A stretch of 64,000 bases of DNA from Zasmidium citrigriseum (GCA_002786025.1 NHNW01000021.1:186001-250000); one strand, 5' to 3'; shown: positions 1 through 11,358, counted from the stretch's first letter. Notes: a model not told the origin generated them from the letters alone. A program made the numbers and translations.

Positions 1-522
1 AAGGTGAAGACATTTGCATAGAAAGATCAAAAGAATTGTGGCCAAGGAAGGGTGCGAACACCTTTCACCTACCACTTTTAAAGAATAGAGTAGATCAGAT
101 CAGATCTGCCCCGCGGCCGCCGCAGGCATTGACGGCGACACGTGAGGCGGCATTGGGTGTTGCGGCGTGCTGCTGATAACGAGGCAGAGCGAGGCGGCAG
201 GCGCAGGCCCCCGTCGGCCATTCACTCGCCGACGCTCGGGCCAGAGACTGGTATCCACTTTTTTATACTAGCGGCAACGTCTCTTGTGCCTACGCCAATG
301 GCAACGAACATGACCGCCGGCGAGCATGATTGCGATTGTGGAAAGGTAATCTGGTAGTTGTGATGCACTGATCATGCTGATGTGAGTTTTGCGAGTAGTA
401 TCTTGGACAGCAAGCCAACACTCTCTCCGATAGAATGGACTCACCAATGAACGACTCGGACACATCGACAATGACGCGCAAATGCGTACGTTGAACATCT
501 ATCAAGATCCAACATCTGTGTA
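1..522. other. Window edge, no gene supported
   Basis: Only short overlapping reading frames are present here, none with a recognisable motif or splice pattern. The stretch lies downstream of the dioxygenase gene on the minus strand, so it probably holds its 3' untranslated region and intergenic DNA. I see no RNA gene or repeat. Confidence 0.5.
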
Positions 523-1738
523 TCACGCCGCCGCCGGGCTCTGCACGAAACTCTTCGTCTCAGCCTCCTCCTTCGACAACCGACTCCTCGCCAATCTCTG
601 CCAAACATAATCCCCCGCAACAACAGGCTCATAAACACTCTCCCCCTCCCCAACACAAGTCGGCAAAGGATGCAGCACCGTATCATAGCTCGGTCCAAAA
701 AAGAACGGTATCGAATACCTCTCCTCACACGCATGTACACGATGCACTGTGGAGATAAACACATCATTCGACCACCGACTCAGCATATCGCCGATGTTCA
801 CCACAAAAGTTCCCGGCACGGGAGGTGCTTGGATCCATTCGCCCTTTGAGTTGAGGATCTGGAGGGCGGGTTGCGTGCCTTGGCAGAGGATCGTAAAGGC
901 TTCGATGTCGGTGTGGGCGCCGATGCCGAGGGCGTCTGGCTGGGTTGGGTCTTGGGCTGGGTATTTAAGGAGGCGGAGCATGGCGCCTGGATGCGTGACG
1001 GAGGCGTCGAAGTGATCGGCGGGGAGGTCGAGAGCTTTTGCGAAGAGGCGGACCATGCGTCGAGCCAAGGTGAGGACTTCGCTGTAGTAGGCTGCTACGC
1101 TGGCTTTGAATCCGGGCATCGAGGGCCAGGCGTTTGGGCCTTGCATTGGACCGGTCGCTACTGCATGAGATTAGCGAGGTGAGCTTCTCATTACTTTTAT
1201 CGTGCATCTTACAGGTTGCCTCCTGTTGAGATGCGTTATCTTGCAGAGGGTCTAGGTCGACCTCGTAGCCGCAATTGAACGCTTCATTCAGGTCTGCCTT
1301 CTTCGTCTCATCGGTCCGAACCTCAGCCATGGGCTCATACCCTCTCAATATAGACGACTTCTTGTAATGTATCTCTGACTTGCTATCCAGGGGTTGATCG
1401 AAGAACTGCTTCGCCGTGCCGAAGATCTGATCGATAATAGCTTGCGGCACATCGTGATCCTGGAATGACGATCAGTATTTTCTCGACGTGGATAGACCCG
1501 ACTCAAAACACCTTCACATAGAAGAACCCAACCCTCGTGCAAGCATCTCTCAACTGCTCAATGATCTGCTCTTCAGGGTCACGCAACGAGATCGTTGGAA
1601 TCTCGTCAAAATCCGCCTTCCGAGCAATGTTCCCAGCCAACGACCTCTTCCGGCCAGAGAACGATGTAAACTATTCACCTCGATCAGTCAATCCACCCTA
1701 TGATCAAGCCGACAAAGTTCTCCACCCACCTGCTCCAT
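523..1738 (-). CDS. 2-oxoglutarate/Fe(II)-dependent dioxygenase, isopenicillin-N-synthase type
   Basis: Four exons on the minus strand: 1738-1730, 1670-1512, 1459-1213 and 1160-523, joined across introns of 59, 52 and 52 bp with GT..AG ends, giving 350 residues. The N-terminal DIOX_N region (about 27-140) is followed by the 2OG-FeII_Oxy core. The iron triad reads H221-x-D223 and H278, and the 2-oxoglutarate-binding RxS motif is R287-Y-S289. It would couple 2-oxoglutarate decarboxylation to oxidation of a small substrate in the cytosol. The substrate cannot be read from sequence; family members include ethylene-forming, thymine-hydroxylating and secondary-metabolite enzymes. It is divergent from the NCS1 permease gene with a 471 bp shared promoter, which hints at a nucleobase or other nitrogenous substrate. 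The three-residue first exon is the least certain part of the model. Confidence 0.85.
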
Positions 1739-2209
1739 CCGTCCACCTCGTCACGTGTCAATAGCTCGGGTCTGGCCAAGAACAAGCGAACCTACAGCAA
1801 AGGCTGAACTCAAAACATCCAAACCACGATAGACTTTCGAAAAACAAAACTGCAGTGCAGTCTCAAAAATAGGGCTGATGCTGTAGGAAGGCCCATGGCC
1901 CAAGGCCCATAGGCTATCTCTGTTGCTCCCGGCCGGCGGCCTGATCGGCGGGAGTTGGCCTGCATATCTCTCCCCGGGAAAGTTTGATAAGGCAAGCTCC
2001 CATGCATGCAACACCCAGCCTAGGATTTTGTGGGGAATCTCGTGGGAGTGGACCTTTGAGTGCAGCGATAACAGTCTTCGAAACGATAGACCGAATGATG
2101 CCACCGCGCGAAGGCATAAGTATGTCGATGGAGAACCACTCTGTCCTCTCGTTTTGTATCATCGGCTCACCGAGTTCTCGACAACCGACTGAACGGGTTT
2201 CTCGACAAG
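1739..2209. promoter_or_regulatory. Shared divergent promoter of dioxygenase and NCS1 permease
   Basis: This 471 bp stretch separates two divergently transcribed start codons and contains no supported gene. It must carry the promoters of both, so co-regulation is plausible. I could not assign a specific operator. Confidence 0.5.
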
Positions 2210-3967
2210 ATGACGGCCTCAACAGCCCTCCGCCACCGCCTGGAGACTGTGAAAGCAGATCTCAAAGCAAAGACCAAACCCTCAGGATGGGTCCTGCCCA
2301 AACAATCGACGTCCTTCTCCGACAAGGACACCTACTCCAACATCGACATGGACGTCACGCCCATGGAGCGCCGGACATGGACCAGTCTAACAATCTTCGG
2401 CTTCTGGATCTCAGACGCCATGAACGCACAAGGCTGGATGGCTCCCGCATCGATCATAGCCGTGGGCCTCACTTGGCGAGAGGCGATCTACTCCATCATC
2501 CTTGGTCTTTCCATCACGGCGATTCCGCTGGTGCTTAATGGTGCCATTGGAGCACATCTCCATGTTCCCTTCCCGGTTGCTGCGCGGTCGAGTTTCGGGT
2601 TCCTGTTCGCGAGGTTTGCGGTCATCACCAGAATGATCACCGCGCTTTTCTGGCATGCCATTCAGACGTATACCGGCTCCACGGCGATGACACAGATCAT
2701 CCGAGCCATCTGGCCGAGCTATCTCGACATCCCGAATCACCTGCCAGCTTCTGCGGGTATCACATCCCAACAGCTGCTGTCGCACTTCATCTTCTGGAGT
2801 GTGCAGTTCCCGATCCTGCTCATCCCGCCGCACAAACTCAAGTGGTTCTTCGTCTTCAAGGTCGTCGTCACTGTGACCGCGTGCGTTGGTACGGTTGTCG
2901 CCATGACTGTGAAAGCGGGAGGCTCGGGCGATATCTGGAACCAGGAGTATGCAGTCCATGGCTCTGAGCGGTCCTGGTTGATCTTGGCGAGTATGATGAG
3001 TACTGCAGGAGGCTGGGCCACTATGGGTAAGTCTAAAGGACCGAAGCCATGCCTTCGAATATCGAGACACACGCTGACCTCTGACCTAGCGACTAATGTC
3101 CCGGACTTCACACGCTACCTGAAGAACTCCCGTGGCGTCTACTGGCAAGGCTTCTTCCTCCCCTTCATCGCCACAATGCTCGGGCTCTTCGGCATCATCT
3201 CCTGCTCCGCCGCCAAAGTCGTCTACGGCGAATACATCTGGGATCCATTGACTCTGGCCTCAAAATGGGAGGGTCCAGCCGGACGCTGCGGAGCCTTCTT
3301 CGTTGGATTCTGCTGGGTCGTCGCCCAGATAGGAACCAATTTGTCTGCCAACGTCATCTCGTACGCAAACGATATGGTCTCGTTATTCCCAAAGTGGATC
3401 TCCATTCGCCGCGGTGTTATCTTCGCAACCATCATTGCCGGCTGGGTCATGGTTCCGTGGAAGATTGTTTCGTCGGCTCAGTCGCTGCTCACGTTCATGG
3501 CTGGTCTGGCTATCTTCCTCGCTCCCATCTCTGCGATCCTCGCTTGTGATTACTGGCTGGTCAAGAGACGCCATATCGACGTCCCCTCCCTGTATCGCCG
3601 GAACAAGAGATACCACTACTGGCACGGCTGCAACTGGAGAGCAGCAGCAGCCTTCCTGGTTTCCGTGACGCCGAACATCCCTGGTCTGGCGCGGGCCGTC
3701 AATCCAGACATCAAGTTGTCCGCAGGAATTACCCATGTCTACGACATCAATTACATCTACGGCCTGAGCAGCGCCGCGGTCCTCTACTTCGCTCTGTCGT
3801 ACTTCTTCCCAGCCAAGGAGACTCTCCTTCCGGAAAGCATCTACGACGATGACCAGATCGTGGAAGGCATCGAGTACACCTCAGATGGCGAGAAGAACCC
3901 TAACAAAGAAGAGGTGGAAATCTCAGTCGAGCCAAGAAAGCAAAGCAAAGAGCTTTACGATGTTTGA
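2210..3967 (+). CDS. NCS1-family permease (uracil/allantoin/nucleobase type)
   Basis: Two exons, 2210-3026 and 3090-3967, give about 564 residues. The 63 bp intron (GTAAGT..CCTAG) is a multiple of three and has no stop, so the frame reads through it; without it the protein reads straight into NVPDFTRY, a conserved NCS1 stretch. The protein has about 12 hydrophobic segments, the TM1 region containing NAQGW, and the TM8-type signature around GTNLSANVISYANDM, all typical of Fur4/Dal4/FurD-like proton symporters of the plasma membrane. Exact substrate (uracil, uridine, allantoin, thiamine-like) is not determinable here. It is divergent from the 2OG dioxygenase and tail-to-tail, 58 bp away, with a DAL81-like regulator, suggesting a nitrogen-source utilisation module. 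Confidence 0.9.
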   Translation: MTASTALRHRLETVKADLKAKTKPSGWVLPKQSTSFSDKDTYSNIDMDVTPMERRTWTSLTIFGFWISDAMNAQGWMAPASIIAVGLTWREAIYSIILGLSITAIPLVLNGAIGAHLHVPFPVAARSSFGFLFARFAVITRMITALFWHAIQTYTGSTAMTQIIRAIWPSYLDIPNHLPASAGITSQQLLSHFIFWSVQFPILLIPPHKLKWFFVFKVVVTVTACVGTVVAMTVKAGGSGDIWNQEYAVHGSERSWLILASMMSTAGGWATMGKSKGPKPCLRISRHTLTSDLATNVPDFTRYLKNSRGVYWQGFFLPFIATMLGLFGIISCSAAKVVYGEYIWDPLTLASKWEGPAGRCGAFFVGFCWVVAQIGTNLSANVISYANDMVSLFPKWISIRRGVIFATIIAGWVMVPWKIVSSAQSLLTFMAGLAIFLAPISAILACDYWLVKRRHIDVPSLYRRNKRYHYWHGCNWRAAAAFLVSVTPNIPGLARAVNPDIKLSAGITHVYDINYIYGLSSAAVLYFALSYFFPAKETLLPESIYDDDQIVEGIEYTSDGEKNPNKEEVEISVEPRKQSKELYDV

Positions 3968-4025
3968 TGATGATGACAATGATGTATGAGTTTCCTTGCC
4001 ATGGAAGCAGCGCCCGACATGTAGA

Positions 4026-6209
4026 TCAGCTCAATCCAGATAGCCAATTCCCATCAAGATCATTCGAAAACTGTGAAAACATCGCATCCGTGTCAGGAAA
4101 GGTAGTAGCGTCCAGGGCACCGTAATCGCCATGGAAAGCTCCGTAGGGGAGGTTGCCGTTGTCCATCAGATTCGGCATCCATTGGGTGTGGAGCTGTTCT
4201 GGGGATGCTTCTGCGGCAGCAGATGTTGCAAAGCCAACCGAGGCGGGACTGGTCATGTTGGAGCCAGGGTCGAATGGCTGAGACGTAATGCGAATCGAGT
4301 GGTTGATAAGAGCCAGAGCTTGCTTCATGAAGCTTGCTCCGGCCTCGCTGTTGACTTTGAGTGCCCATTTGAACTCTTTCAGCTTGCGGGAGTAGAAGGC
4401 CTTCTCGTCCTCGCTCTGCGCGGTGGTTTCCAGGACCTGGCCGAAGGCGTGGATCAGGGCGCAACATTTGGCTGAGGCGAAGTACCAGAAAGAGGCTAAG
4501 TGCTGCGCTTGAAGGCGTTGCACGAAGTCAGTCGCATTTATGAAGCGTTCGTTGGCGGCGGCCCTGCAGGCGCGTGCGGCGGCAGGGTTGGGTTGATCAG
4601 TGTTGACTAGCGTGCGAATCAGGTTGCGGTGCATGCAGACTTCGACTGTTAGATATGCCAGGCGTAGATATCCAACCGATGAAAGCTTCATCGAGGCTGC
4701 AGTGTCCATCTTCAGGGACTCAGGTAGCGTTGAGAACCAGTCTTTGAGTCTTAGTTGCAACGGCTTAATCTGTTCCAGAAGCACAGCGAGTTTGTCTGGT
4801 GCACTCTCAATGGCTCGTCTTGAGCGAGATGAGAAGATGAGCCGCAAGATCTCGGATAGGATGACGGACAAGCCAGCCATGTGCGTGAAGACGAGGCGGC
4901 CTCTTTCAACCTCACTGCTGCCTTCTTGATCGTCTTCCGTGTTCTCAGGAAAGTCGTCCTCGGACAGGTCTTCTACGTCCCAGTCGTCGTGTATGATGAG
5001 AGAAGGCCGGCTTTCCAGCAGAGCACTCCATTTGTCTTGCATGAAAAGTGCCCAGCCGATACGCCTTCTCAGACCAATCTCCCATTGAGGAACATCCCAG
5101 TTCGAACAATCAAGATGGAGACCAAGACTGTGAGCAAGGTTCACAAGTTGCACAGTCAAGCGATCTCGCTGCTCGTTGGGCACAGCGCCCATGAACGCTT
5201 TCTGATACTGGGACAGTAGCAGACCTGCCTGCAAGGTAGAAAGCTTAGGCCGGCGCATGGTGTTCTGCAGAGCATTGAAGGCCAAGGTCTGAAGTGCCAC
5301 TGCGTCGATGCGGCGTGCTTTCTGTAGCGACTCGCTGTAGCTCCAGTATCCAGAAGCCAGGAGATACACCGCTGCCAACAGTGGAGGCGAGAACTCGCGA
5401 TATGAGCGTGCGTACTTCTCGAGAAAGCTGAGCACAAGTCAGTGAATGCCCTGATACAGATTGGTTGTGCTCGGTCGATTTGGTCTCATGGATGCGTGAG
5501 ACCCAGCCCTCTCTTCCCATAAGCTTTTGCTGCAGTTTTACTGAGACACAATCCGATCGAAATCATTGAACACCACTTACACATCTTTGTGGAGGACGGG
5601 AAAGCTAGGGTGGACAATCCTAAAGAATAGTTCCACCAGCTCAGCGCCGTGACCCTGGGCTGTGGTTTCGATCTCCTCGATGTCTGTTCGTTCCTGGTCA
5701 TATCCAGACGTTGATGCATCCGGGATGATGCGGAAAGCAGCCAATGGATGGACGAACCTCACGTAGTCGGCAGAGGCCTTGTTCCCGTCATTGCTGGATA
5801 CGTGGTCTCCAGGGTGCTGGCCGCTGTAGACGTCTGGTATGGCATTGGGTCCTACATACTCGGAGTGGTGGCGGTTCTGTAATCCAAGCGTGCGCTTGAG
5901 TAGAGACGGACCAGGCAAGGTATCGTACTCCTCAACTCCTGTACCCGGCTTGATGAGGATGGTTCGGCTGCGCTTGGAGGGAGACTGGGCGTCTGCAGTG
6001 CCACTGGGCAGCGGTCGTTTCCTTGGTTGCGGTGCTTCGAGATACTTGCAATCTTGTCCGTGGAAGGCGCAGAGCACGCACACGGTTTGGCCCTCTTCCG
6101 TAACACATTTGGACTTTCGTCGTCTACACGCATCGCAAGGCCGGCTGCGCTTGGTGTTGGCTGCTTGGTCGGGGCCCATCCGCGGGTTCTTGGGCGGTTG
6201 CGAGGTCAT
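4026..6209 (-). CDS. Zn2Cys6 transcription factor, DAL81/TamA/UgaA-like
   Basis: Exons 6209-5581 and 5427-4026 are joined across a 153 bp intron (GTAAGT..CTCAG), giving 676 residues. The binuclear cluster is C25-x2-C28-x6-C35-x8-C44-x2-C47-x6-C54 after a basic stretch. A fungal-specific regulatory domain (fungal_trans/MHR) follows from the phrase HPSFPVLHKDVFLEKY onward. The stretch DDWDVEDLSEDDFPEN and the following acidic, EGSSEVERGR-like segment resemble the DAL81/TamA/UgaA family as I remember it; that family co-activates use of GABA, urea, allantoin and uracil. The ATG at 6209 is chosen because the frame further upstream opens only with TTG and encodes a poly-Ser run. Its neighbour is an NCS1 permease, consistent with nitrogen-source control. 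Confidence 0.85.
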
Positions 6210-6235
6210 GGCGCGCTCATCCTGCGCTGACACGA

Positions 6236-6259
6236 TGCTGCTGCTGCTGCTGCTGCTGC
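6236..6259. repeat. (TGC)8 microsatellite
   Basis: Eight uninterrupted TGC trinucleotides lie about 27 bp upstream of the start codon of the Zn2Cys6 gene, so probably in its 5' untranslated region. If translation began further upstream it would encode a serine run. Confidence 0.9.
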
Positions 6260-7540
6260 CGGTAGCGAAGGTGGCACGTCGACTCCCATTCAGGCAGCTC
6301 CAGTCCAGACAACATGTGCGGCATCCGGGGTTCCACGTGGTGAGCTGATGCAACGCCGGGTGCGCGCGCTGAGGTTATAATGGGAATTGAGGGCTGGTAC
6401 TGGTACTTGCTGGTGACTACGATAAGACGCCCATGTTCGCGCAAACAAGTCCCGAGCTGCTCAAATCCCGCCGGCGACGAATGTCTATACCATCGATACC
6501 ACGCAATCGCAAATCCTGAAGTTCGACGTGCAGTCGATAGTTTGAGATGTATTTTGTACAGGTCACTTTCAGACCCAGCGCACTGGTAAGCAATTGCCGA
6601 GTCGGTATGGGAGTTGATCCCACCATTTTCGGCAGCCTCAATCCCCCTTCTGTTCCTGGCCAAGGCTGCAGATATTGACTGTCTGCTCCTTGGATATCAA
6701 ATTGCACGCTGCATCGTCAGCAGAGCGTGCTCTCTGCCGTCCGGCGCAGCTCGCCATGCCCATATCGATGCATCTCAGCGCCCGCGAGCCGCTGTTCCAA
6801 CTCTACCACGGCCCAGGCAAGATTTATGGCGGAGAACGCGTCGACGCTAAGCACCCAAGACGCTGAGTGAGTGCCGATCTGTCATCGTCGTCGTCTCCAT
6901 CTCCTCTTCCTCCCGCCATCGAAGCAGTCCAGCAAGTCACCGCACAGAAGCAGCGATGCCGCCAGCGAGGCCGCCCGGAGAAGCCTGGAGGCAGCATGGA
7001 TGACACATAGCCACGTCGACGTACCTCGCCGCCGCCGCGGTGTCCTCCCTTCGGAGCGCGAACCGTTGCCCCAGCTCGAGGCCCCACAGTAGTTCTTGCA
7101 TATGCAGCACGCGGCCGGCGAACCACTCACGCCCGCATGCAGGTGATGGCACGACGAGCTGTGGCGCCTCTGGTGATACCACACCGGTAGACCCTCACTG
7201 CCCTCACCGTCCCCATTACAAGACAGCGCCAGCGCCCTCTGGCCCTGTCATCCTGGCCTAGCTGCTGGCCCACGGCTCAACCCACATCCACGCCGCCCAG
7301 CATGACTGCCTGATCCCTCAGCCTCACTCTTTCCTGCCTGCTCTCACTCGTCGAGTACAAATACCGGCGCGCCGCTGAGCCTCTCTCGCATGTTTCACTC
7401 ACCCTCCGCCCCCTCCTCTCACTCGCCGCCGCCCCGTTTGCCACTGAGACACCGTTGAAAGATTCACTACACTTGCATATGCACACGCCAGCACCACTCT
7501 TTCAGCGCCATTCTTCTCCCCATAGACAAAGCTTGCATCT
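6260..7540. promoter_or_regulatory. Divergent intergenic region ahead of AAA+ ATPase gene
   Basis: No reading frame here shows a recognisable family or splice structure. The last 250 bp (about 7290-7540) are strongly CT-rich on the plus strand, as is common just upstream of transcription starts of well-expressed filamentous-fungal genes. The left part should hold the promoter of the DAL81-like gene. Confidence 0.45.
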
Positions 7541-10453
7541 ATGAGCCAACAAGCAGCCACTGACACGTCACCACCGCCCAATACATCTTCCGTAGGCGAG
7601 CCGTCAATCCTCACGCCCGCCTCAACCCCGTCTGACACACCTCAGCGAACCAACTCTGTGCCAATCACGGCTTACCGGACAGAGCTCCACTCCAAGATGG
7701 ACGAGAAGCCCCAGGACCAGACTGCCGCCGAGTCGGGAAAGACAGAGCCAGAAGGCACCGCTGTTGCCCCAACCGAGGAACCTACCAAAGCTCTATCCAA
7801 GAAGAAGAGCAAGTGCTACAAGCCCAAGCACAAGAAGAAGTCAAAAGCCGTCAAGAAGTCTCACAACCGGAAGTCAGCACGTGAGTCGGACTCGGACTCC
7901 AGCGACAACGACGAGTCTGCCTCAGAAGATGACGACTCTGAGGACAGCTCATCAGAAGAGGAAGTGAAGAAGAAGAAGTCAAAAGCAAAGCAATCCAAGA
8001 AGTCGAAGGACAGGAAGCGAAGAAAGAGCAAGAAGCACGAGTCGGACACGGAGAGTGATGATTCGGATAGCGAAGACAGCGACGACTCGTCCGAGGAAGA
8101 GGTCAGCAGAAAGAAGAAGAAGGCGGCAAAGAAGGCGAAGCGGGTTGCGACAGAGACCGAGTCCGACGATGCTGCATCGGATGACGAGGATGAGAAGGAT
8201 GATGTCTCAGCCCTCGAGGTTCAGGTCAGGGATCTTATGGCTAAGATAGCCGAGATGAAGACCACTCCAAAGACAAGCAAGTCGAAGCGACGACGGTCGA
8301 GTACGAAGTCTGCTAAGAGCGTCAAGGTGAAGTCCAAGAAGACCGACGCCAACCAGTACAAGAGGGTCGATCAGTTGTGGGATTCGAACATTCACAACTA
8401 CAAGCTCAAGGAGAGCGCCGAAGATGATGAGGGCGAGTTCGCAGAGTTCGCCTTCCTCGTCCGACGACGCTTTGACTGGGAGAACAAGTACCAAAACACC
8501 GTCATCGATATCAAGTCGAAACATCTGCGGGCTGTTCTCGCCGACGTTATGAAGGACTGCAAGAGCGTCAGTCTGGAGGCCGAGGAGCCGACCATCGACC
8601 CCAATCTTCTCTTCCTCTACCTTGAAGATCTACGCACTTACTACAAGAAGACACTGAAGGCCAAGATCAAGGCAGAGAAGAAGAAGAAAGCCTCCAAGAA
8701 GCTGGAACAGCAGAGAGCTCTTTGTAAGACATTGGTGAGCTACATTGACGAGGACTATGCCGAGACCAAGAAGACACTCTATCCTCTTCTTGAAGCCGGC
8801 AACATCACATTCGACCTGTTATGGGCACTCTTCACTCCCAACGACATCGCCATCACCTCTTGCTACGGAGCTTGGGACGAGCCTCGCTGCTTCAAGGTCG
8901 ACTACGCCATGAAGTACCAGACCATGACTCGCGGCGAGTGGTACTGTATAGAAGGCAAGTATCTTGAGTACGATGGCAAAGGCTTTGGCTTTGGTGACTT
9001 CGAAGTGGACATTGAGTCGTTCAAGGGTCCACGCAAGATCACTAGTCTGGCTTCTTACCCCCTGAAATACCACAAGGATCCGGAAGGCGTGAGGAAGCAA
9101 ATCATCCAGCGTGGCCAGAGGTTCGTCGAGATGGAAGGCATGGAGTACAGATTCCACAAGGGCCTGGCATTCATGAAGAAGAAGAAACAGGTCCTGAAGA
9201 TCAATATCAATGGTCGTGTGATGATTGACCCAGCCACCTTCAGGAGAGTCAACCCCAACTATCCCATCTCCGTCATCAAGCCCAAGGACACCGACGATCT
9301 TTTCAGTGACAGCGATGACGATGACTGCTCCTGCTGTGCACCTGACTCGGACATTGAAGACGCACTAGGCGGCAATGAGGAGCTCGAATTAGATGGCAGT
9401 GGAGACAGCAAGCCAAAGTACAAGTACAAGTGGGTTGATGACGGACACGGCGGTGAAAACTTCGTTGCCGTGGAAGTCGACGAGAATGGCGAGCCTGTTC
9501 AGCAAGAGCAGCTCGACAAGCTCGAGAACCCAGAGACGAAGAAGCGTACGTACACCGAAGAGCAACTGCTACTTACGTCGCCAGTCGTTCTCGGCTTTGC
9601 CTTTTCCGAGAAACTATGGCTGGAGTTCTCTCTGTCCGGAGTCCACGACATCACCTGGAACGACGACGCCTTCAGCTCTTTGGTGCTCGAGGGCGACAAG
9701 AAGAGCACCGTCCGCGCTCTTGTCGAAAGCCACAAGTTTCACGCCGCTCAAGCCATTGACGATGTCGTCCAAGGAAAGGGCAAGGGCCTTGTCTTCGTAC
9801 TTCACGGTCCTCCAGGTACCGGCAAGACGCTCACAGCAGAAGGTATCTCAGAGCTTCTGCGCTGCCCCCTGTACATAGTATCTGCAGGTGAGCTCGGCAC
9901 AGATCCGGCACGCCTCGAGCAAGAGCTGCAGAAGATTCTCGACATCGCCCATTCTTGGGGTGCACTCCTACTACTCGACGAAGCCGACGTCTTCTTGGAG
10001 AGGCGTGAAGCTCATGACATCCACCGAAACGCACTCGTCTCCATCTTCTTGCGACTTCTGGAGTACTTCCAGGGCATCCTCTTCCTCACGACGAACCGAG
10101 TCGAGACTTTCGATGATGCATTCTCATCGCGAATCCACGTCGCTCTTCGGTACGAGGAGCTCGGTCCCAAGGCGAAGAAGGAAGTCTGGAAGAACTTCAT
10201 CAAGAGGGTCGCTCTGCAAGAAGGTGCGAAGGTTGCTCACTTCAGCGAGGAAGACTTCACTGTGTTGTCGAGGCATCGTATCAACGGTCGCCAGATCAAG
10301 AACATGGTCCGGACGGCGCAGGCCTTGGCGCTGAATGAAGGCACGGAGCTTACCATGAGCCACATCCGTCGCGTCTTAGATGTTGCCGAATCGTTCGATC
10401 GCGATCTCAAGGGCGGCACTGGCTACATCGACGCCATGCGGAGCTACACGTGA
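7541..10453 (+). CDS. Large fungal AAA+ ATPase with Lys/Ser/Asp-rich N-terminus
   Basis: An intronless frame of 970 residues. Residues about 45-270 are low-complexity, with alternating Lys-rich and Ser/Asp/Glu-rich blocks that could act as nuclear-localisation or phosphorylation-rich tails. A conserved fungal module found N-terminal to such AAA domains (DUF7025-like) lies around residues 410-530 (TRGEWYCIEGKYL). The AAA core has Walker A GPPGTGKT at 756-763, Walker B LLLLDEAD with D813/E814, and an ERREAHDIHRNALVSIFL second region, followed by an arginine-finger and lid segment. ATP hydrolysis is expected; the remodelled substrate is unknown. The family is expanded in filamentous ascomycetes. 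No targeting signal is evident. Confidence 0.9.
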   Translation: MSQQAATDTSPPPNTSSVGEPSILTPASTPSDTPQRTNSVPITAYRTELHSKMDEKPQDQTAAESGKTEPEGTAVAPTEEPTKALSKKKSKCYKPKHKKKSKAVKKSHNRKSARESDSDSSDNDESASEDDDSEDSSSEEEVKKKKSKAKQSKKSKDRKRRKSKKHESDTESDDSDSEDSDDSSEEEVSRKKKKAAKKAKRVATETESDDAASDDEDEKDDVSALEVQVRDLMAKIAEMKTTPKTSKSKRRRSSTKSAKSVKVKSKKTDANQYKRVDQLWDSNIHNYKLKESAEDDEGEFAEFAFLVRRRFDWENKYQNTVIDIKSKHLRAVLADVMKDCKSVSLEAEEPTIDPNLLFLYLEDLRTYYKKTLKAKIKAEKKKKASKKLEQQRALCKTLVSYIDEDYAETKKTLYPLLEAGNITFDLLWALFTPNDIAITSCYGAWDEPRCFKVDYAMKYQTMTRGEWYCIEGKYLEYDGKGFGFGDFEVDIESFKGPRKITSLASYPLKYHKDPEGVRKQIIQRGQRFVEMEGMEYRFHKGLAFMKKKKQVLKININGRVMIDPATFRRVNPNYPISVIKPKDTDDLFSDSDDDDCSCCAPDSDIEDALGGNEELELDGSGDSKPKYKYKWVDDGHGGENFVAVEVDENGEPVQQEQLDKLENPETKKRTYTEEQLLLTSPVVLGFAFSEKLWLEFSLSGVHDITWNDDAFSSLVLEGDKKSTVRALVESHKFHAAQAIDDVVQGKGKGLVFVLHGPPGTGKTLTAEGISELLRCPLYIVSAGELGTDPARLEQELQKILDIAHSWGALLLLDEADVFLERREAHDIHRNALVSIFLRLLEYFQGILFLTTNRVETFDDAFSSRIHVALRYEELGPKAKKEVWKNFIKRVALQEGAKVAHFSEEDFTVLSRHRINGRQIKNMVRTAQALALNEGTELTMSHIRRVLDVAESFDRDLKGGTGYIDAMRSYT

Positions 10454-10907
10454 GCAGCATATCACGATTTCACATGACACTTTCACGACGCCCGGAAGTC
10501 AAGGCTTCGCTACAGACGACAGACGGCACAATACACCTCTCTCTTTGGCACGACTACCTGGCGTTCTGAAAAGTTCTGAGAGGACACATCAGAATGTCTT
10601 CGTTATCCATACGTAATTGGGACAGCGCAAGGCGTTTTTCCGGAAAACCAGCAGAAGATTCCCTCCACCCGGCCTCAATCCCAACTCCTTAAAACATTAC
10701 CAGTCTTGGAGCGTACAGTACAGAACCCTTTGATGCAGCAGCAAGCAGCCCGCAATGGAGAATGGATGCGAACAACTGCGGTACAATCCAGGGCTCTTTA
10801 CATAGCATCTGTTAAATCATCACTGCCTTTTCCGGCTCTGGCACGTTCTCCTCCTGCTCTCCCTTTCTCATTATGTTTATGAGTATTCGAATTCGTTCGA
10901 GGTCGGC
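10454..10907. other. Convergent intergenic region
   Basis: This stretch lies between the 3' ends of the AAA+ ATPase (plus) and the small membrane-protein gene (minus) and should contain both terminators. I see no additional gene. Confidence 0.5.
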
Positions 10908-11358
10908 TCACGGTTCGGCAGGCGTCGTCTGTCCAACAGCTTCTACAACTTCACCATCAGCACAACTCACCCCTTCCCACCTCCCCCACCTAGAACTCAC
11001 CAGCTGTATGCGGCACAACTTTCGCCCCATTCATCCCCACCGCATACCCAATCCCAATCCCCACAGCAAGACACATGCCCAACGCCAACAAAAACATCAA
11101 CCAGAAAGTCTTGGACCTGCGAAACGCACTCCTCCGCGTGGTAGAGCCGTAATCTGGATCGCTGCGGGGGATGTACTCGTTGTTATTGGGGATTGGATGA
11201 AAGGACACCCGCGAGGCGGATTTCTTTTCGGGCGCGTAGATTGAGGAGGGGCGGGTTAGGTTTAGATTGGCGACTTCGGGCGCGTCGCTGTCGCGCCGGG
11301 TGTAGCGTTTGTCGGAGGAGGGGGTTGTTGTTGGGGAGGGGGTTTCGAGGAGTTCCAT
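10908..11358 (-). CDS. Small single-pass membrane protein, unknown function
   Basis: Exons 11358-11001 and 10942-10908 joined across a 58 bp intron (GTGAGT..TTGTAG) give 130 residues; without splicing the frame ends right inside the donor site. The N-terminal 80 residues are polar and Ser/Thr/Pro-rich with DYGSTTRRSAFRRSK just before one strongly hydrophobic segment (about residues 85-107, FWLMFLLALGMCLAVGIGIG). Positive charges before the segment suggest a cytosolic N-terminus. Upstream of the chosen ATG the frame opens only with TTG. No family is recognised. The small exon 2 encodes a short acidic/polar tail ending TTPAEP. Confidence 0.6.

Noticed and set aside
6210..6353. N-terminal extension of the DAL81-like factor with a poly-Ser run
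   Set aside because: The extension opens only with TTG, and the internal ATG at 6209 leads directly into the Zn2Cys6 region, so the (TGC)8 tract is more likely 5' untranslated.
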